Shown: piece by piece, positions 23,661-37,489 of the stretch
Layout: each line of letters begins with the position of its first letter
How positions within the stretch are numbered: position 1 is the stretch's first letter
DNA from: Todiramphus chloris collaris
Taxonomy: Eukaryota; Chordata; Aves; Coraciiformes; Alcedinidae
DNA: 64,000 nt
Direction of reading: 5' to 3'
NCBI GenBank assembly: GCA_025345505.1
Contig: JANVCC010000064.1
Coordinates: 3,795,538-3,859,537, forward strand
Notes under the pieces: model-generated
Database searches by the model: none
What the model was told of the DNA's origin: nothing
The model's input: only the letters and a program-made list of their open reading frames with translations
Program-made: the position numbers and the translations under genes

Positions 23661-24195
23661 TTCACAGAATCATAGAACGTTAGGGGTTGGAAGGGACCTC
23701 TGGAGATGATCGAGTCCAACCCCCCTGCCCCAGCAGGGTCACCCAGGGCAGCCCACACAGCAACAGATCCAGGCAGGGCTGGAAAGTCTCCAGAGAAGGA
23801 GACTCCACAGCCTCTCTGGGCAGCCTGGGCCAGGCTTCATCATCCTCACAGTGAGAAGTTCCTCCTCATGTTGAGGTGGAACCTTCTATGCTCAAGTTTA
23901 TACCCGTTGTTCCTTGCCTTACTGCTGGGCACTACAGAAGAGATGGGGCCCTTCTGTTTGACACCCAGATATTCAGATATTTACAGACATCAATAAGGTC
24001 CCCTCTCAGTCTTCTCCTCTCCAGACTAAACAGCCCCAGTTCTCTTAGTCTTTCTTTATAGGGGAGATGTTCAAGTCCCTTAATCATCCTCTTAGCTCTC
24101 TGTTGGACTCTTTCCAGCAGATCCCAGTCTCAAACTGGGGAGCCCAAAACTGGACACAATACTCCAGGTGTGGTCTAACAATGGCAGTGTAGTAT
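23661..24195 (-). mobile_element. CR1 LINE fragment, minus strand, about 535 bp
   Basis: Starts (3' end) with TTCACAGAATCATAGAACGT, then GGTTGGAAGGGACCTCTGGA and CTCCACAGCCTCTCTGGGCA. It ends near ACACAATACTCCAGGTGTGG. 5'-truncated; frame broken. Same orientation as UBASH3B. Confidence 0.93.
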
Positions 24196-24461
24196 TCACA
24201 GTGTGGTCTCTACGCTGTCAAAAGAGCTGATGGGGGAGATCTTTTTACCTTAAACCATGCAAGCAGCTTTTACATGTGACTCACAGTTTCTTTATCCTCA
24301 ACTAAATAACCCTTGTAAGAAGCTTGATAGAAATTATGAGTAAAAATTCGCCAATCATTAGGTTTCAGTGAAGCGTAGTAGCAAGTTATACCCCTGCTGT
24401 AGGTGGGTGTAGAAGAGTTCAAGGAGGTCTAAAAGGGATAATTTTTGCAGTTCTCTGGGAT

Positions 24462-24888
24462 TTCACAGAATCATGGAATGGTAGGGGTTGGAAGGGACCT
24501 CTGGGCATCAAGTCCAAGCCCCCTGCCAGCACAGGAACACCCAGAGCAGGCCACACAGAACAGATCCAGGAGGGTCTTGAAAGTCTGCAGAGAAGGAGAC
24601 TCCACAGCCTCTCTGGGCAGCCTGGGCCAGGCTCTGGCACTGTGAAGATGTTTTTCTTCATATTGAGGTGGAAATTCTTGTGTTTCCCCTTGCTACCATT
24701 GCCTCTCATCCTATCCCAGGGCACCACTGAAAAGAGTCTGGCCCCTTCTACTTGCCCCCCACCCTGCAGATGTTTGGAACCATTCCTAAGATCCCCTCTC
24801 AGGCTGCTCTGCTCCAGGCTGAACAGCCCCAGGGCTCTCAGCCTTTCCTCCCCAGAGAGATGTTCCAGTCCCTTCAGCATCTTTGTAG
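24462..24888 (-). mobile_element. CR1 LINE fragment, minus strand, about 430 bp
   Basis: Has the CR1 3' end at TTTCACAGAATCATGGAATG and a body whose reverse translation includes [20 protein letters not shown] and GNGSKGKHKNFHLNM. The ORF2 C-terminal frame is open for about 150 codons across the copy, so it looks relatively young. 5'-truncated near AGCATCTTTGTAG. Confidence 0.93.
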
Positions 24889-27800
24889 TTGTGTTTCACA
24901 GAGCTGGCTCTAGGACTCGTATTTGTACAAACATCTGCCCTGGGGCTATGTTATAGCCGTGTGTCTGTTAAACAGGAGGGATTCTTTTCCGTTTGAAATA
25001 CAGCCGGAGATGGTTCCTCCAGGGCTGATTTGCAATGTGGAACTCCAGTCAACATAGAAAGGGGTTCAGTACTGCCAACCCATCTGCCCCTGCTTGCAAG
25101 GCTTGACTGCTTTGTTCAGAAGGATCACCCACTCGGGTAAGTCCTTCAAATAGATTCAGGATTCCAGGATACAGCCCTGCTGCTGCCAGATGTAAAAATA
25201 AAGGTCTAGACCCATTGCGTTTATGTAGGGAAAAGTCATTTTTACTCCTTTTGCTGCCTGGGCACTCGTTTCCAGCTATAGGCTGCTGCTCTGAACTACA
25301 CATTTGAAGTTATTTTTGCAATGTGTTATTACCCTGAAGTTGCATCCAGCCCTTTTTGATGCATAATTTAGGTTCCAGCCTCTTACAGATTACACGCCGA
25401 AGGAACTGCTGATGCTTCTGGGAAAAAGCAACAATAAAACTGTACAAAGTATTCTTTGTGGAAACTGTTCTGGATATAAACACATTTATACTTCTCTGTG
25501 TTTCCCCTCTTTTTGTCTCAGGGGGGTTTCTGGGAATTCAGAACCTCCATTGTTTGGTAATTCACCAATAGTGAGGAGATGTCAGAAATTCCCACGGCAC
25601 ATCATCTGCGTCATGCAATCACAGTCCTTTGTGGCACCCTGATGGATGGGTGGATGGACTATGGACAGAAGAGAAACTAGAAGTGGCTTTTATTTTCTAA
25701 TGTAGGAGCTCCTTCATTGCAGATAAGGAAGGCCAAGCAAAACTCAGGGAGAAACATGATGATTAAAGCCTTGAAGAGGCTTGACTAGCTCAGTCGGGCA
25801 CTGGATTTGGTTCTCTTTTGGTGGTTAATGTTGACAAATCTATTTCTGGGCACATTTTATGCTGTGACCAAAATAGAGGTAGTGAGGTCTCTGTCTGCTG
25901 CTGCTGCTATTCTTTATGTTAGATTTCTTCTCATATCTGCTGAAGCCCACAGCAGAAAATCCCTCTGGGATATGTATATAAATTGGTCTGATTCTCTCAG
26001 GATGGGCAGAAGGATATTTTTTTATGCGTGTGCTCCTGTTCAACATGGCTACACAGAGGGAGGGATCTGCTGCTACTGCCTTTGGTTTCAGCATCTGTGA
26101 GGTGGAGGAGGGTTTTCTAAGCCGTGAGCTGCACAAGGCACTGTGAATTGTGATTATTTGGGCAAAAAATTGCAAACGTCAGTCACTGAGGTCAGGCATC
26201 TCAATAGGAACCTAAAAAAATTGCCTTGACTTTCAGATGTGTTGTTATAATCTGGGGCTCTGAGGATCAGCAGCTACTCAATAAAACTGGATTGCTTTTG
26301 TTTTGCTTTATGTGGATGTTGCTGCTTAATATCACAAACCCGAGCATGAACGTCTTTGGCTTTAATATATTTGATGAAAGAGTAGGCATTTTTGATAAGA
26401 TTCCACAGTATATGAAATGCCACTGCTCCCTGCTGAACTTAGCTTGAAATGAGTAATACCAAGTCCAAAGCTAATTAAAGTAGCAGTTAATAAACCTTCT
26501 ATTGAGGACTGAAGATTTAAGATGTCTCTGAATTGTACACGATAGCTAATTGTAACCGAGTTCATTTGTGATGCTCCTGAGGTTCAAAAAAAAAAAGCAA
26601 AGCCTGAAAATATCTATCTAAAATGGGATGTTGTTCTAAGTATTGGAGGCAACATCAGCAGGTTTTTAAGTATGGAATTTATAGGGGAAGTGACTCAAAT
26701 GAAATTATGCACTTAAAAAAAATCAGCAATGTGTTGAGGGCATAACAACCTTTGGAGAATCTGAAAAGCCCTTTCATATTGGTGTATCAGAGTTCCTCAA
26801 TCCTGTAATTTTACTTTGCACAGCTCCTAATATCAAGTGATTATTTCGGAATCAGTGAGTTTCATTAGAAAGAGCAAAATCAATCCCTATCTTTTCTGGC
26901 TGTTGCTAATTTTCTGTATCCATCCCATTAACAGGGAGACCTGCAAGAGCATTTTGGGGGGCGATCCACTACCATTGAAAACTCTCCTCACTGTATTAAA
27001 GTTCCCACCATCTTCCTCCTCTCGTTTCTCAAATCAAGGTGTCTGGAATTAATTCAGACATTATTCATAGAGAAGAGGTAAAAATCCCTGTACCTGCTGA
27101 AGAAACCTTTGGTGTGAGCATTCTAAGGCACTGCTGCTTTTGATTTTGATTGCAGTATTTAACACTTGTCTTTGTGATATTACATTAGATCAGATATAGT
27201 CCCACGCAGACCATTATTTTTTTGTGTTCTGTGGCCATGAGTGAGTACTTAAGATCAATATAAAAGCAGGCACACAGAATTAGTCTTCCTCTGCCCATAC
27301 CTTTCCTCCTTCCTAGCACTCAGCAACTGGAGTTTAAGTATTTCTTGAGCTTCTCGCCCCCTTACAGCACCTTGCCCCTGTGACTTCCACACTGTATTTA
27401 TTTGCTGTGTGAAAAAGTCCTTCCTTGAACTTGCCTTAAGCCTCCTGCCCCAGCCGTAGGAGCCAGGCAGCCTCTTAGGTTGCTGGTGGCCAAAGCAGTA
27501 TGTGAAATGGTAACTGAGACCCTCAGTGTAACACTCTGTAGAGCTACAGCTCAAGTGATGGAAGACCAGAACACATGGTCCTGGGTAAAAGCCAAGTGAC
27601 AACCTCACACCTTGTCCATTCCCATGAGGATTACACATTTTATGTAGCCCGAAAATCAAATCCTTTCATGTGAATTACATGATGAAAATTTTGCATCCTT
27701 GTGGGAAAGAGCTGAAAACGTCCAGATTTCAAACTTGGATTTACTTTTAGGGAGTGGTCTTTCTGATGGAAACAGAAAATTCTGATCGACTCTTGTTCTG

Positions 27801-30028
27801 AACATTTCAGCCTTTCCTTACCTTTGTAATAGAGATTAGGGTTTGGTAAGGGTTTCTGAAGGGTCACCTGGAGGCAAGTACAATTTGTTACCTTCCAGAC
27901 TATCTCCAGTGGAAGAAAAGTAGCAGTACTGAATAAACCCCCTTCTGCCTTTGACCCAAAGATTGCAAACACCCTTCACAAAGGGGCTGGAATTTTCTTC
28001 AAAAGGAGTCAAACAATAACCTTTCAATGGATTCCATCACTTCCGTAATAAACAAAACATGATTCCCTTTCAAGCTTATCTGTGTGCCAAGTTCTGTGGT
28101 TACAGTACAATAGCCGTATTGTTCTTGTATGCTGCAGGCTAAAATGTATTTTGGTAACTGCTGCTCTTTATAACACCATTGTCTGATGACAGTTATTCTA
28201 GCAAACCATTAACTCCTTCAGCCCGAGAGGACCTCTTCCAAGCAGGCTGGATAAGCCTCAAGAAGTCGATTTCTCCCACTGAGCAGAAAGTAGCATAAAC
28301 TCAGGACTCTCAATGTTAGATAACATGTAAATGATGGTGACTCATAGTGGAAAATCATAGATAAAAATTACACAAAGACTTATTTAACCACCATCTCATG
28401 ATTTTTTTTTTCCCTGTACATGAGTGTGTGAGATATACTTCAGAATAATGCTACTATCTGTCCAGCCCCCTGCTCTGCAGCTGTCTTGGAAGATATGAGA
28501 TACAGAATAAAAATGTACGTTCAATATTCATATTCACAGCACAGCCCCCATTCAGGCATGAATGAACCCTGAAACGCTTTTCATCACAGGTATATTTGTG
28601 ACAAATTAAGTGATTAAATTGATTAAACTGTCCCACAGATACACTCACATGAAAAACTTCCTGTTTTTTGCTAGAGTGCTTGGGTTACTAATGGGATGTT
28701 CCCATCTTACAGTGTGGAAAATAGGCATAGGGAAAAAGAGAGAATTTAGTGGGTGACCCGAAGCAGTGCAAGCACTGGAGGCAGATTCAAGGCGATGGTT
28801 TCCCAGGCTTTATCCTTGAACTAAACTACAAGAACCACACTAGTCTACACGAACTGCTTGGAAAGAAGGCCAGAATAGGCAGAATACCTGGCTCTTCATG
28901 GCAGGAAACATTAAGAACAAGGTTGGGTTTTGGTTGTTTGGGTTTTTTTAGTGTATGCATGTGGTGTTTTTGTAATTCAAGCTTGAGTCAAACTCTGAAA
29001 ACAAACCAAAAAGAAGAGCCAAACGTGCTAACACATTGGAGACCAATTCCAGAAGTGACTGAGAGTTTTAAGGGTAGGAGATAGTCCTTTCTCCTGAAAC
29101 AGTTAAGCCCATGCTAACATCCTAACTATGCTAGGGATGCATGCCCACCAGGAGAGAGAAAATAGCTTGGCAAAAACAACAACAAAAAGATCTTCATTTC
29201 TGAAGGACACAGGTTCTTAATAAGTGCCAGAAATTGTGACTGGCTTTCTAGACAAAGGCTGAAAAAAGTGCATTATATCGTAGAGGAGGAGTTTCCATAT
29301 TACTCATCCTGCCCATCTCCCAGACAGCACAGAATTATTCCCAGCAGCATCAACTCATTTGCTTTCTCCAGCTCAGCGTTCAGAGGCTCAAGGAATGAGG
29401 CCAGCCGACCTAACAATTAGAAATGTTCTTCCTAATATTCTGCTGTAATTTGTCTTTGCTCATTTTCATGCATTAGCCTCCATGAACTTCACGAGGCAGC
29501 CTTAATTGCATTCCCTTCTGGCTGCTGAAGGAAGGACTTTATCTTCCATGGATTGAAAGCAGGGTTTGAAGCCAGGGTCCTCAGAGCATGAGGTCCACAG
29601 AGCTTTGGCAGCCACATCCAGAGAGCATGTCCACTGACTGGGAACAGCACTGGGCTGGTACCAACCGCTTCCCTGGTGCATGATGCTCCAGCAAGGGCAT
29701 GGGATTCATAACCCTGTCACTTGGCCAACGTACATGGTATTCCTTCCATACATTCACTGCAGCTTTTCTCCAAATCCCTCACCCTGCTGATAGCTCCCTG
29801 CTGTAGGTACTGAGCAGAACATTCTTTGATATTATTTTTTCTTCCAGTGTGTTCCAGAGCACGCAAGCTGGGATTTTTACAGGCACTCTGAAGTGTTAGC
29901 TTCCCAAATCAACTTTTGTTTTAAGAATCACCTGGCTTTGCAAAGTTCTAAATTGCTTAACTTCTTTAGCCTTCTCTGAAAACCCCCCCTCTGAGAGACT
30001 TCCTAAGTCCGAGCTCATCTCTACTGTG

Positions 30029-30052
30029 CACGCTGACATGTAGCTCAGCGTG
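30029..30052. repeat. 8 bp perfect inverted repeat
   Basis: CACGCTGA, an 8-base loop CATGTAGC, then TCAGCGTG. Confidence 0.8.
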
Positions 30053-31141
30053 AGGTCAGTAACCTGCAGAGGGAAATAGCATTATCCATACCTGCTACGT
30101 TACAAGGGCTAATGCTTCTGCCTTTCTAGGGAGGTCTATGGGTACACAAGGTGCAGTCCTGCACCTTGTTTGCCACCCAAAGTCCTTCTCTATATAGGAT
30201 GATGAAAGGGGCAGCTTTTCTGCACTATATTCTCCATCTTTTCCTTGCATTTTCCCAGTCTGTATTCACATGATGTTACCTCACCTGTACTTAGGTGGAA
30301 CTTTTTGCAATAAAGGGCATCAGTATATGTATGAACAGTGCTTACTGGCTTGTGACCTCGATGTCAGGAGGAGGCTTTTTGGTTCTACCAGCATATGCAT
30401 TATTAATTCAGATATCATAATAACTAGTCGTGAGGAACCAGAGTTTTTTCCCTCGTACTTTGGTATATAAAAGTCTGTGAGGCTAGATCAAGCAGCTTCA
30501 CTTGGATTTGCCATGTCTAAGCTAGAGCTCCTGAAAAAGGATGTCACTGTCAAAACTTCTGTAGATTTTCTCACTAACTCGAGAGACTGTTTTTAAAACG
30601 GTGAGCGTTTTTTATACCCAGTCAGTAAAATCTGATCGTAGCCATGCTGTGTGGGGACTGGCAGACTGTGGAGAAAGACAGACAATGTCTACTAGGCTCC
30701 TTTTAGGTTTGAGGGAGGCAACTCACGAACAAATGCACACGAAGAGCCATTTACAGGAATTACATGTTCAACTTTCAAGTCCATGGCAGTGATGTGTGTT
30801 CGCGGTGCACGAGTCTGGGTAGCTCTTTCTCGAGCCAGATCTCAGTCCACTGCAACCGTGGCTTGGGGTTTTTTTGATCCAGCAGGAACCTTTCTGAGCA
30901 GGTGTTTTTCAGAGACTCATTGCTTTTCATCTTGTAGCATTGCTATTTGCCCATGAAGAATTTTTTCCTAACAATTTTAAGTGCCAACAATTTTTAGAAG
31001 AGTAAATAGAAGGTAGCGTGGCAAAACACAGAAGTCAGTATTCAGCTTTCTGTAATTGATTCCATCTCCTGTGCAGGTTTGGACCTGGGTGCCACAGTGA
31101 TGAGATGTGGGGTAGATGGGGAGAGAAACTGGCATTGAAAG

Positions 31142-31188
31142 TTGAGTTCTTTAATGAACTTTGAGTTGAGTTTGAGTTCTTTAATGAA
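31142..31188. repeat. 17 bp direct repeat, 30 bp period
   Basis: TTGAGTTCTTTAATGAA occurs at 31142-31158 and 31172-31188 without change. Confidence 0.85.
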
Positions 31189-31779
31189 TAACAGGGCTGT
31201 TATTCAGGCTTATAAATAATTCTTGCGTTTCGGCTGTAGAGAGTTGAAGTTTCATGAAAAAAGCCACTAGGATCCTATGGAAATTATATACTTTAATCCT
31301 TAAATAGAAAGTATAGAAGCCAAGAGTCTGAGAAGCCCTCTGAGGCATGAGGAGCCCTTCCTGGCCTCTGATCATGTCACTGACAGGACTGTGCGAAGCC
31401 GCTTCCGTATCGTCACAAACTGACATTTTCAAGGTGTGAAAGAAGACTGAGAACACTGCGGCATTAAAATAAACTCTCACAACCCCCCCAAAAAAGTGTG
31501 ATCCGAGGCAGCTCAATTGTCTGTATCAGGCAGAGGAGTTAAAAAGCCAAAAGAACAACAAGAAAATGCTTGTGCAAAAGCGGGGGGAAATGTAAAGGCT
31601 AAAGGCTGCTCTAACGGCTGAGTATCAACTTCATTCGCCCACCCACCTCCCACACATAACTAGAAATAACTTTAAATAATTTATTTAAGTGTGTCTGGAT
31701 TGCAGTTACATATTTAATGACTTAAAGGGACAGTGTTTCACTTAAGAATAAATTGCAATTGTCCGTAATTTGAAGGTAA

Positions 31780-31930
31780 GCGTTGCTCTTTCTGAGGATT
31801 TCAGAGCACTTTACAGTGGATTAAACTCTACGTTGCCATTTCAGGTAGTCATTACTCCTATGAGCAGAGAGAAAACCATGTCAAGAATGGGTTCAGTAGC
31901 TAAACTTAGAACACAGTAATTCAGTGAGAG
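31780..31930. repeat. Possible ancient MIR-like SINE relic
   Basis: GAGGATTTCAGAGCACTTTACAG-type sequence followed by AGGTAGTCATTACTCC and AGAGAGAAAACC resembles the reverse of the amniote MIR 3' part (CAAAGCACTTTACA, GTAGGTA, and so on). Diverged; identified by eye. Confidence 0.4.
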
Positions 31931-33424
31931 AATAAGGAACAATCTAATTCCCCTGTCCCGCTAGCTGAATATTAGAAGAAAAAAAACAAACCCCCAACTC
32001 TCTCATCTTTCTTCTACTGCTATTGTTTGTTGCCTCAAGACGTGTCTTTTCATGGATAATAATATATTCAGGGACTTCAGGGCAGAAAGTTAAGCAGGAA
32101 TGTTAATGGCAGAATGATGGGGACATCATTTTTAAAGGGAGAAAAAAAGGAAGCGTATACAGTGAAATTTTGTGTTGGAATTACCTAAGCTCATTAGAGA
32201 GGAAAATATCTGAGTCATGCTATGAATTTTATTAATAATGGTGAATAGTTCATGTCTCTAGAATCATCTCTCCTGTTCTGTAAAGACCATCACCTTGATA
32301 ATGGCCAGCTACTTACAAGCAATTCTGCTTTTCTTGTGTTGAGCATCCCGGTACATCTGTAGAAATTAATTTGGGTTTTATCAGCAAGGGAATAACCCTG
32401 AATGTGTGTTTTGTTTGGGGTTTTTTTTATGGGCTCCCAGTCATTTTGACCCTGTCTGTAGGCTGAGATACAGTGTGGGTGTCCCTGTATAAGAGAATTC
32501 CCCTCAGCATTTTGGTCTGGACCCAGGGAGTGACACTTGGGGAGTCTTGCCTTGCTGAGTATTTCCTCCTTATAGTTGTCTAGGAAATACAGAGAGAGAA
32601 CCACTTCCTATGAGCAGATGAACAGTACTGCTAGTTTTGCATTCATCTGAGCCCTGAAAGACTCAGCAAAAGGCAAACAGCCTGTGGTACGACCATTTTG
32701 TTAGCAGAGGGAAAATCCTGATCTTTAAAGCACCGTTTTCCCCCTGTATAAATACATGGTACAGAAAAGCTAATTATAGCCCCAAGGCTGACAATTATCA
32801 GTGGCAAACACAGAACCCCAAACAAACCCAACAGTTTCTCATTTTCGAGAAGTTATGGAGAGGCTTTTTTAATGGCACAGCACCTGAACTACATCAGCTT
32901 TCTTTTCTGCTGATGCTTACCTAGAATGAATCACTGCTCAGAGGGAAAGCATAAAGCAAGGAGGCAGTCGAGCCCTGGCAGCTGCCTGAATCTCAGGCAT
33001 CTTGCTTTAATTTCCCTTTCTTAGTGGCAGATGGTAGCTTTGCAGGGGTGTTAAATCTGCTCATAACTAATAGGGTGTTGTTTCTTCGAATGCTCCATCT
33101 ACTTCCCCAGGAACAAACCCTCAGTTCTCACTAGAACACGGCACAACCCAATAGTCAAGGAACTGTAATGTGACTGGCAAAAAAACCCAGCAACTCAAAA
33201 ACCCCAAACCAAAACGCGCCACTTATATCCCCCAAAGCCTCTCAAATAAATAGTCATAATTCAGTTTACTATCCTTTCTCCCATCTCGAGTATTGTTAGT
33301 TTAAGAGCTGAGAACCTGGTGTGCTGTTCCCCAGAGCTTTCCCAGCCAGGCTCCTCAGGCATGCTAAAATATGCAGGCTGAGAGAGATGCTCTAACTTCC
33401 TTCAGGCCCAAAGCTGCTGTTTGT

Positions 33425-33500
33425 TTAAAGGATAAGACTCAATCCCTGCCCTGAAGTACTCACAGCTTAAACAGAGAAGACATAGAATGGAGTAAACAGT
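33425..33500. repeat. Possible ancient amniote repeat relic
   Basis: CAATCCCTGCCCTGAAGTAC and CAGCTTAAACAGAGAAGAC resemble a widespread old amniote repeat block (CAGTCCCTGCCCCGAAGAGCTTACAGTCTAA...). Diverged. Confidence 0.35.
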
Positions 33501-36117
33501 GTATCATCTCTGGGACCTCTGAGCATCAAGGAGAGCACAGGTCAGATATGCTGCACAGGTCTCAGCCCTTTGTTTTCCTAAGCTTTCCTTTCACAAAGCA
33601 GTGTAATTTCTGCAGCAGCACCATCATTTTGGTTACTCCCCTTTCGCAGAAACTAGCACAGCCCTTGGCTATGTCGGGGAGCCTTCAGCCACCAAGCAGG
33701 TAAATCTCTAATGGCTCAAGTTGCTGCAAGGAAGGGACAGCAAAGGTTGAACGAGGATCTTGCAGCACCCTTAGGGACAGGCAGCAGCCAGGGTCTTGGC
33801 TGTGCAGCTCCTGTCCCTGGAAAGCAGCTTTTATATAGCATATTTTATATATGCGTGCACACCCCCTGAGACCCCTGTCATGCAGTACTGTAAAATGCTC
33901 TGAGGTTCTTGAATAAAAGACTATTGTGTCGGTGGAATCACCTTAATAACAGGTAGAGGGGCTTTCTATATAAGGCAAATACCAATATCTATCATCTCTC
34001 AGCACAATCATGTTTGGAGGTGGACTATGTGGTGCTGTAAGCTATAGTTTTAGCTGCAGGCTGTCACAGAAGCCAACAGAGTAATTCTCTCCCTTCAGTA
34101 TTTCCCCAAACTGTAATCCCCTGGCAACCCCACCCCCCAAGGCTAAGACGTGTGCAGGATGTGTGATTGTGGCCAGGGCAGGGGGTGGTTATAACACTGC
34201 CCAATGCTTGGTCATTCACATGATTTCCAGCTTCGCTTCAAAACTGAAAAGTGACCTGTTTGTGAGAAGCTTTTTCCACACCATCACCAGCTGAACCTCC
34301 TGTCTGCTCCAACCGCTGCACCTGCTGCGAGCAGAACCACCAGGGACCGTGGCAAAGCAGCTTTCAAACACTGCTGAGCTTTGAAGCGGCCCATGTTTAG
34401 GTTTTATCCTGCCTTCCTAGGACTGGAGGGAAAGGGTTCAGTTCTAATCCCAGCATCTGGTGTGCATTTGGTTGCAGAATAAAGGTTCATTCATCTGATA
34501 CACGCACATTTCAGCCTTCCGCCCAAACCCATCTGGGTAGAATTCTTCGCCCAGTAGCCCTGCAACTGCCCCTGAACCTCACGGTCTCTCCTGTTTTGCC
34601 AAGGAGCATCTTCTTCTCGGAAACTACACTCGGGGAAAATCCTCTTGCAGTTGAAGTGACCTGTTCTGAGAAATAGGGGTAGAAGTGCAGCTAGCACAAA
34701 GTCACTGGTGGTCACAGCATGATTTCATGGCCTCTGTTGTGCCGGCTGCTCAGGGGACAAGCCACAGCTTTGAGATCAAGCCCTGGTATCAAGTGTCCGG
34801 GACAAATGAACAGACAAAAGAAACACCAAAAAGAAGTAAGGAGATTTCCCACCCACGGAGCAGATACAATGACATTTTCTGCTACCAAAAGTTAGCCCAG
34901 CTGTTTATTAGTCTTAGTCACTTGTAAAATGTAGAGACTGTGACCTTTCCATTCAGGTCAAAGGAAATCAAATGGCAGGGATCCCAGTGATTTCACAGTT
35001 TGGCTCTTGTTCAGATTGTAGAGTATGTTAACTGCAGGACAAAGTCTGAGGTCCTTCCAGTTTCTTAGTTGTGCAGACCTAAGCTCACATGGGGCTACTT
35101 TCTGCTGCATAAACTGCACAGACCAAAGAGACAGACTTTGCTTCCAACCATTCCTGTATTGTTTCCCCTTCACGTTCAATTAACCTCTATCATCCATCCA
35201 ATAATAAGCTCAGCTAAGAATCAAAGGATTTAGGTGCTGAGATTTGCTGCTATCACACTTTTGCATGATTCTGTAAACTGGTTTATAATTCTGTTCATCC
35301 CAGAGCTGGCTCAGGGAAGAAACACATGACTGCTTTGCCTGATAATGGCTCGCTCCTGTTCTTGCTGACAAGTTTCTGGGGTGTTCAACCTTGGCTGAGT
35401 TCAGAATACCTCAGTGCTGAGGTATTACACAGCCCTCGGTGCAGCCTGGAGAACGGGGGAATACTGGGAATACTCAGCAATGGGTGGGAGACAAGATTCT
35501 CACACTGAAACTTTAATCTCATTTTTTCATCTAAAAGGAAGGAGGGGGATTTCCCACTCCTACTGAATGCCTTTTTGCTTCCCATTAAGAAAGAATGCAG
35601 CTCAATGATAGCCACCAGTCTCCGTTTGCCTGGACTCTCACAGTAACTTGCATCCTTGGTTCTCTCCATTTCCTTAAAAAAATCAATAAAATCGGACTCT
35701 TCTAAACTGCATTCGCTATCATCTGATCACAAGTCAGAACTGTGCTCCCATTGATTTTCTTGTGGCCTTGCAGTATTGTCTCTGAAATTGCTCCATAATA
35801 TGCTCGTGGCATCAGCATGGTACTTGATGGAGGCACAGCAAGCAGATGCCCAGCCCAGATCAGCTATGGATTTGTTAATACCCACCGAAGGCCAGGATTA
35901 AAATGTATCTGACCTAATACTTTTTGGGGTGTCAAAACTTATGCTAAGATCAATAGCTAAGTTTTATCAAATGCATTTGAAAGAACCAAGGGCGTGCCTC
36001 ATCTGTGCTTCTTCCCAGCATTATCAATTAAAAAAATATACAAGCAGCGCCCACACGAGTGGCTGAGGAATAAAGGGGTTTAGGTATCTTTGGGGAGGGT
36101 GGGGAGGCAGATGTTTG

Positions 36118-36155
36118 CCTTTTTTCTTTTCTTTTCTCTTTTATTTTTTTTTAAC
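36118..36155. repeat. Pyrimidine tract
   Basis: A T/C-only run (CCTTTTTTCTTTTCTTTTCT and onward), followed by an almost pure T run. Confidence 0.7.
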
Positions 36156-37248
36156 CAGGAAAATTCAGTCCTCTCTGCTGAATCTTGTTTGCTAAACTCA
36201 GGTTTGGATGCTTCTCATATAGCTAGGTGCGTTTAACTCAGCTACGTAAAATAAAAGCTTAGGAGCCTTGGGCATCCTCTGGAGTTGAATTAGATGGTTA
36301 AAAACACAAGCAAACAAACTCAAGCACTTTTAAGATAATGCATTACTGAGTAGTGAAAATTACTGGCACACAGTGTTGTGGAGGTTAAAGCATAAATGCA
36401 TTATGAAAAGGAAATCTAAACTGTGGTTGGCTTAACAGTGGCTTTCAAGCAATTTGGGGCCAAAAGCAAAGTTTGGCTCAGGAAATTTCCAAGTTGCTGC
36501 TTGGCACAGACTAAGAACAGAGGAACTGCTTAGTGGCCTATTAAGCTAAATGAACCTTTCCTCTAACGTCCTGCGCAAGTTTGACATCGCTATGCGTGCG
36601 CATCACGGGGCGGGCAAGCTGTCATTCTTCACAGCCTGGACAAATGATTTCTGCCATCTCTGGTATCGTGGCAGGCCAGGGCTGATGGCCGAGTTCAGTG
36701 TGACAGCCGTGGTAGGGCCCCACTGGCAGCAGGGGATTTGGGCTGCTCATTTATCACCGTGCAAACGTGATCAGAATTAAGCCCGTTCATTTCCTGAAAC
36801 CACTGGCTCACATCCTGTAGATGCTCAGCCACGCAACGGCACGCATCTCTTAGATGAAACCACAGAAAACCAGGCCTCCCAAGGCAATACTTACATGCCA
36901 CTTTCCCCAAAGCACTCTTCCTTTCAATGAGGGTCTGAGGGCGATGGGCTGAAGCGTCTCGTTCTTTTTAAGCCCTGTCCTATGTATCGTTTCGACAACA
37001 GCCCGCTGTTAATCCAGGCCACGACTTGCAAAGCCCGGGTGAAATGGTAATGTAGTGTGTTGTGCAAAGGTAAGATTTTGTTAATCAGGCATCAGGTTTC
37101 CTATGAGCGTGGTCAGGAAGACATACCTCATCAGAACAAGTGTGCTGTAGGACAAGTTCGTGTTTCTAGCGCCAGCCTTGGCTTGTGGTCTGAATCCCTT
37201 TAACACCGCAGACCCTCCACACTGGTTGGGATGTTTGGGATGAGTTTT

Positions 37249-37487
37249 AGAATCATAGAATGGTAGGGATTGGAAGGGACCTCTGGAGAGGTTGGTTTCC
37301 TCACTAGAGAGATGTTCCAGTCCCTTCAGCATCTTTGTAGCTCCCCATTGGACTCTCTCTGGGATTTCCTGTCCCTCTTGACCTGGGGAGCCCAGAACTG
37401 ACCACAGCACTCCAGATGTGGCCTCACCAGGGCAGAGCAGAGAGGGAGGAGAACATCCCCCGACCTGCTGCCCACGCTCTTCTTTTT
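37249..37487 (-). mobile_element. CR1 LINE fragment with internal deletion, minus strand
   Basis: About 50 bp of the CR1 3' end (AGAATCATAGAATGGTAGGG to CTCTGGAGAGG) is joined directly to ORF2 sequence (AGAGATGTTCCAGTCCCTTC onward). Compared with the copies at 15444 and 24462, the intervening few hundred bases are missing. Same orientation as UBASH3B. Confidence 0.9.
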
Positions 37488-37489
37488 TG

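Larger units (their letters stand above)
24890..37246. other. UBASH3B: Intron 1 stretch, 12 kb, repeat-poor
   Basis: I recognise only very old SINE relics (about 31780-31930 and 33425-33500), a short tandem at 31142-31188, a small palindrome at 30029-30052 and a pyrimidine-rich tract at 36118-36155. No CR1, no exon-like frame. CpG is sparse except around 36590-36610. Confidence 0.55.

Noticed and set aside
27255-27659. 134-codon minus-strand frame in intron 1
   Set aside because: Same strand as the gene but no similarity to UBASH3B or another family, and no exon-like borders needed by the known phase chain.
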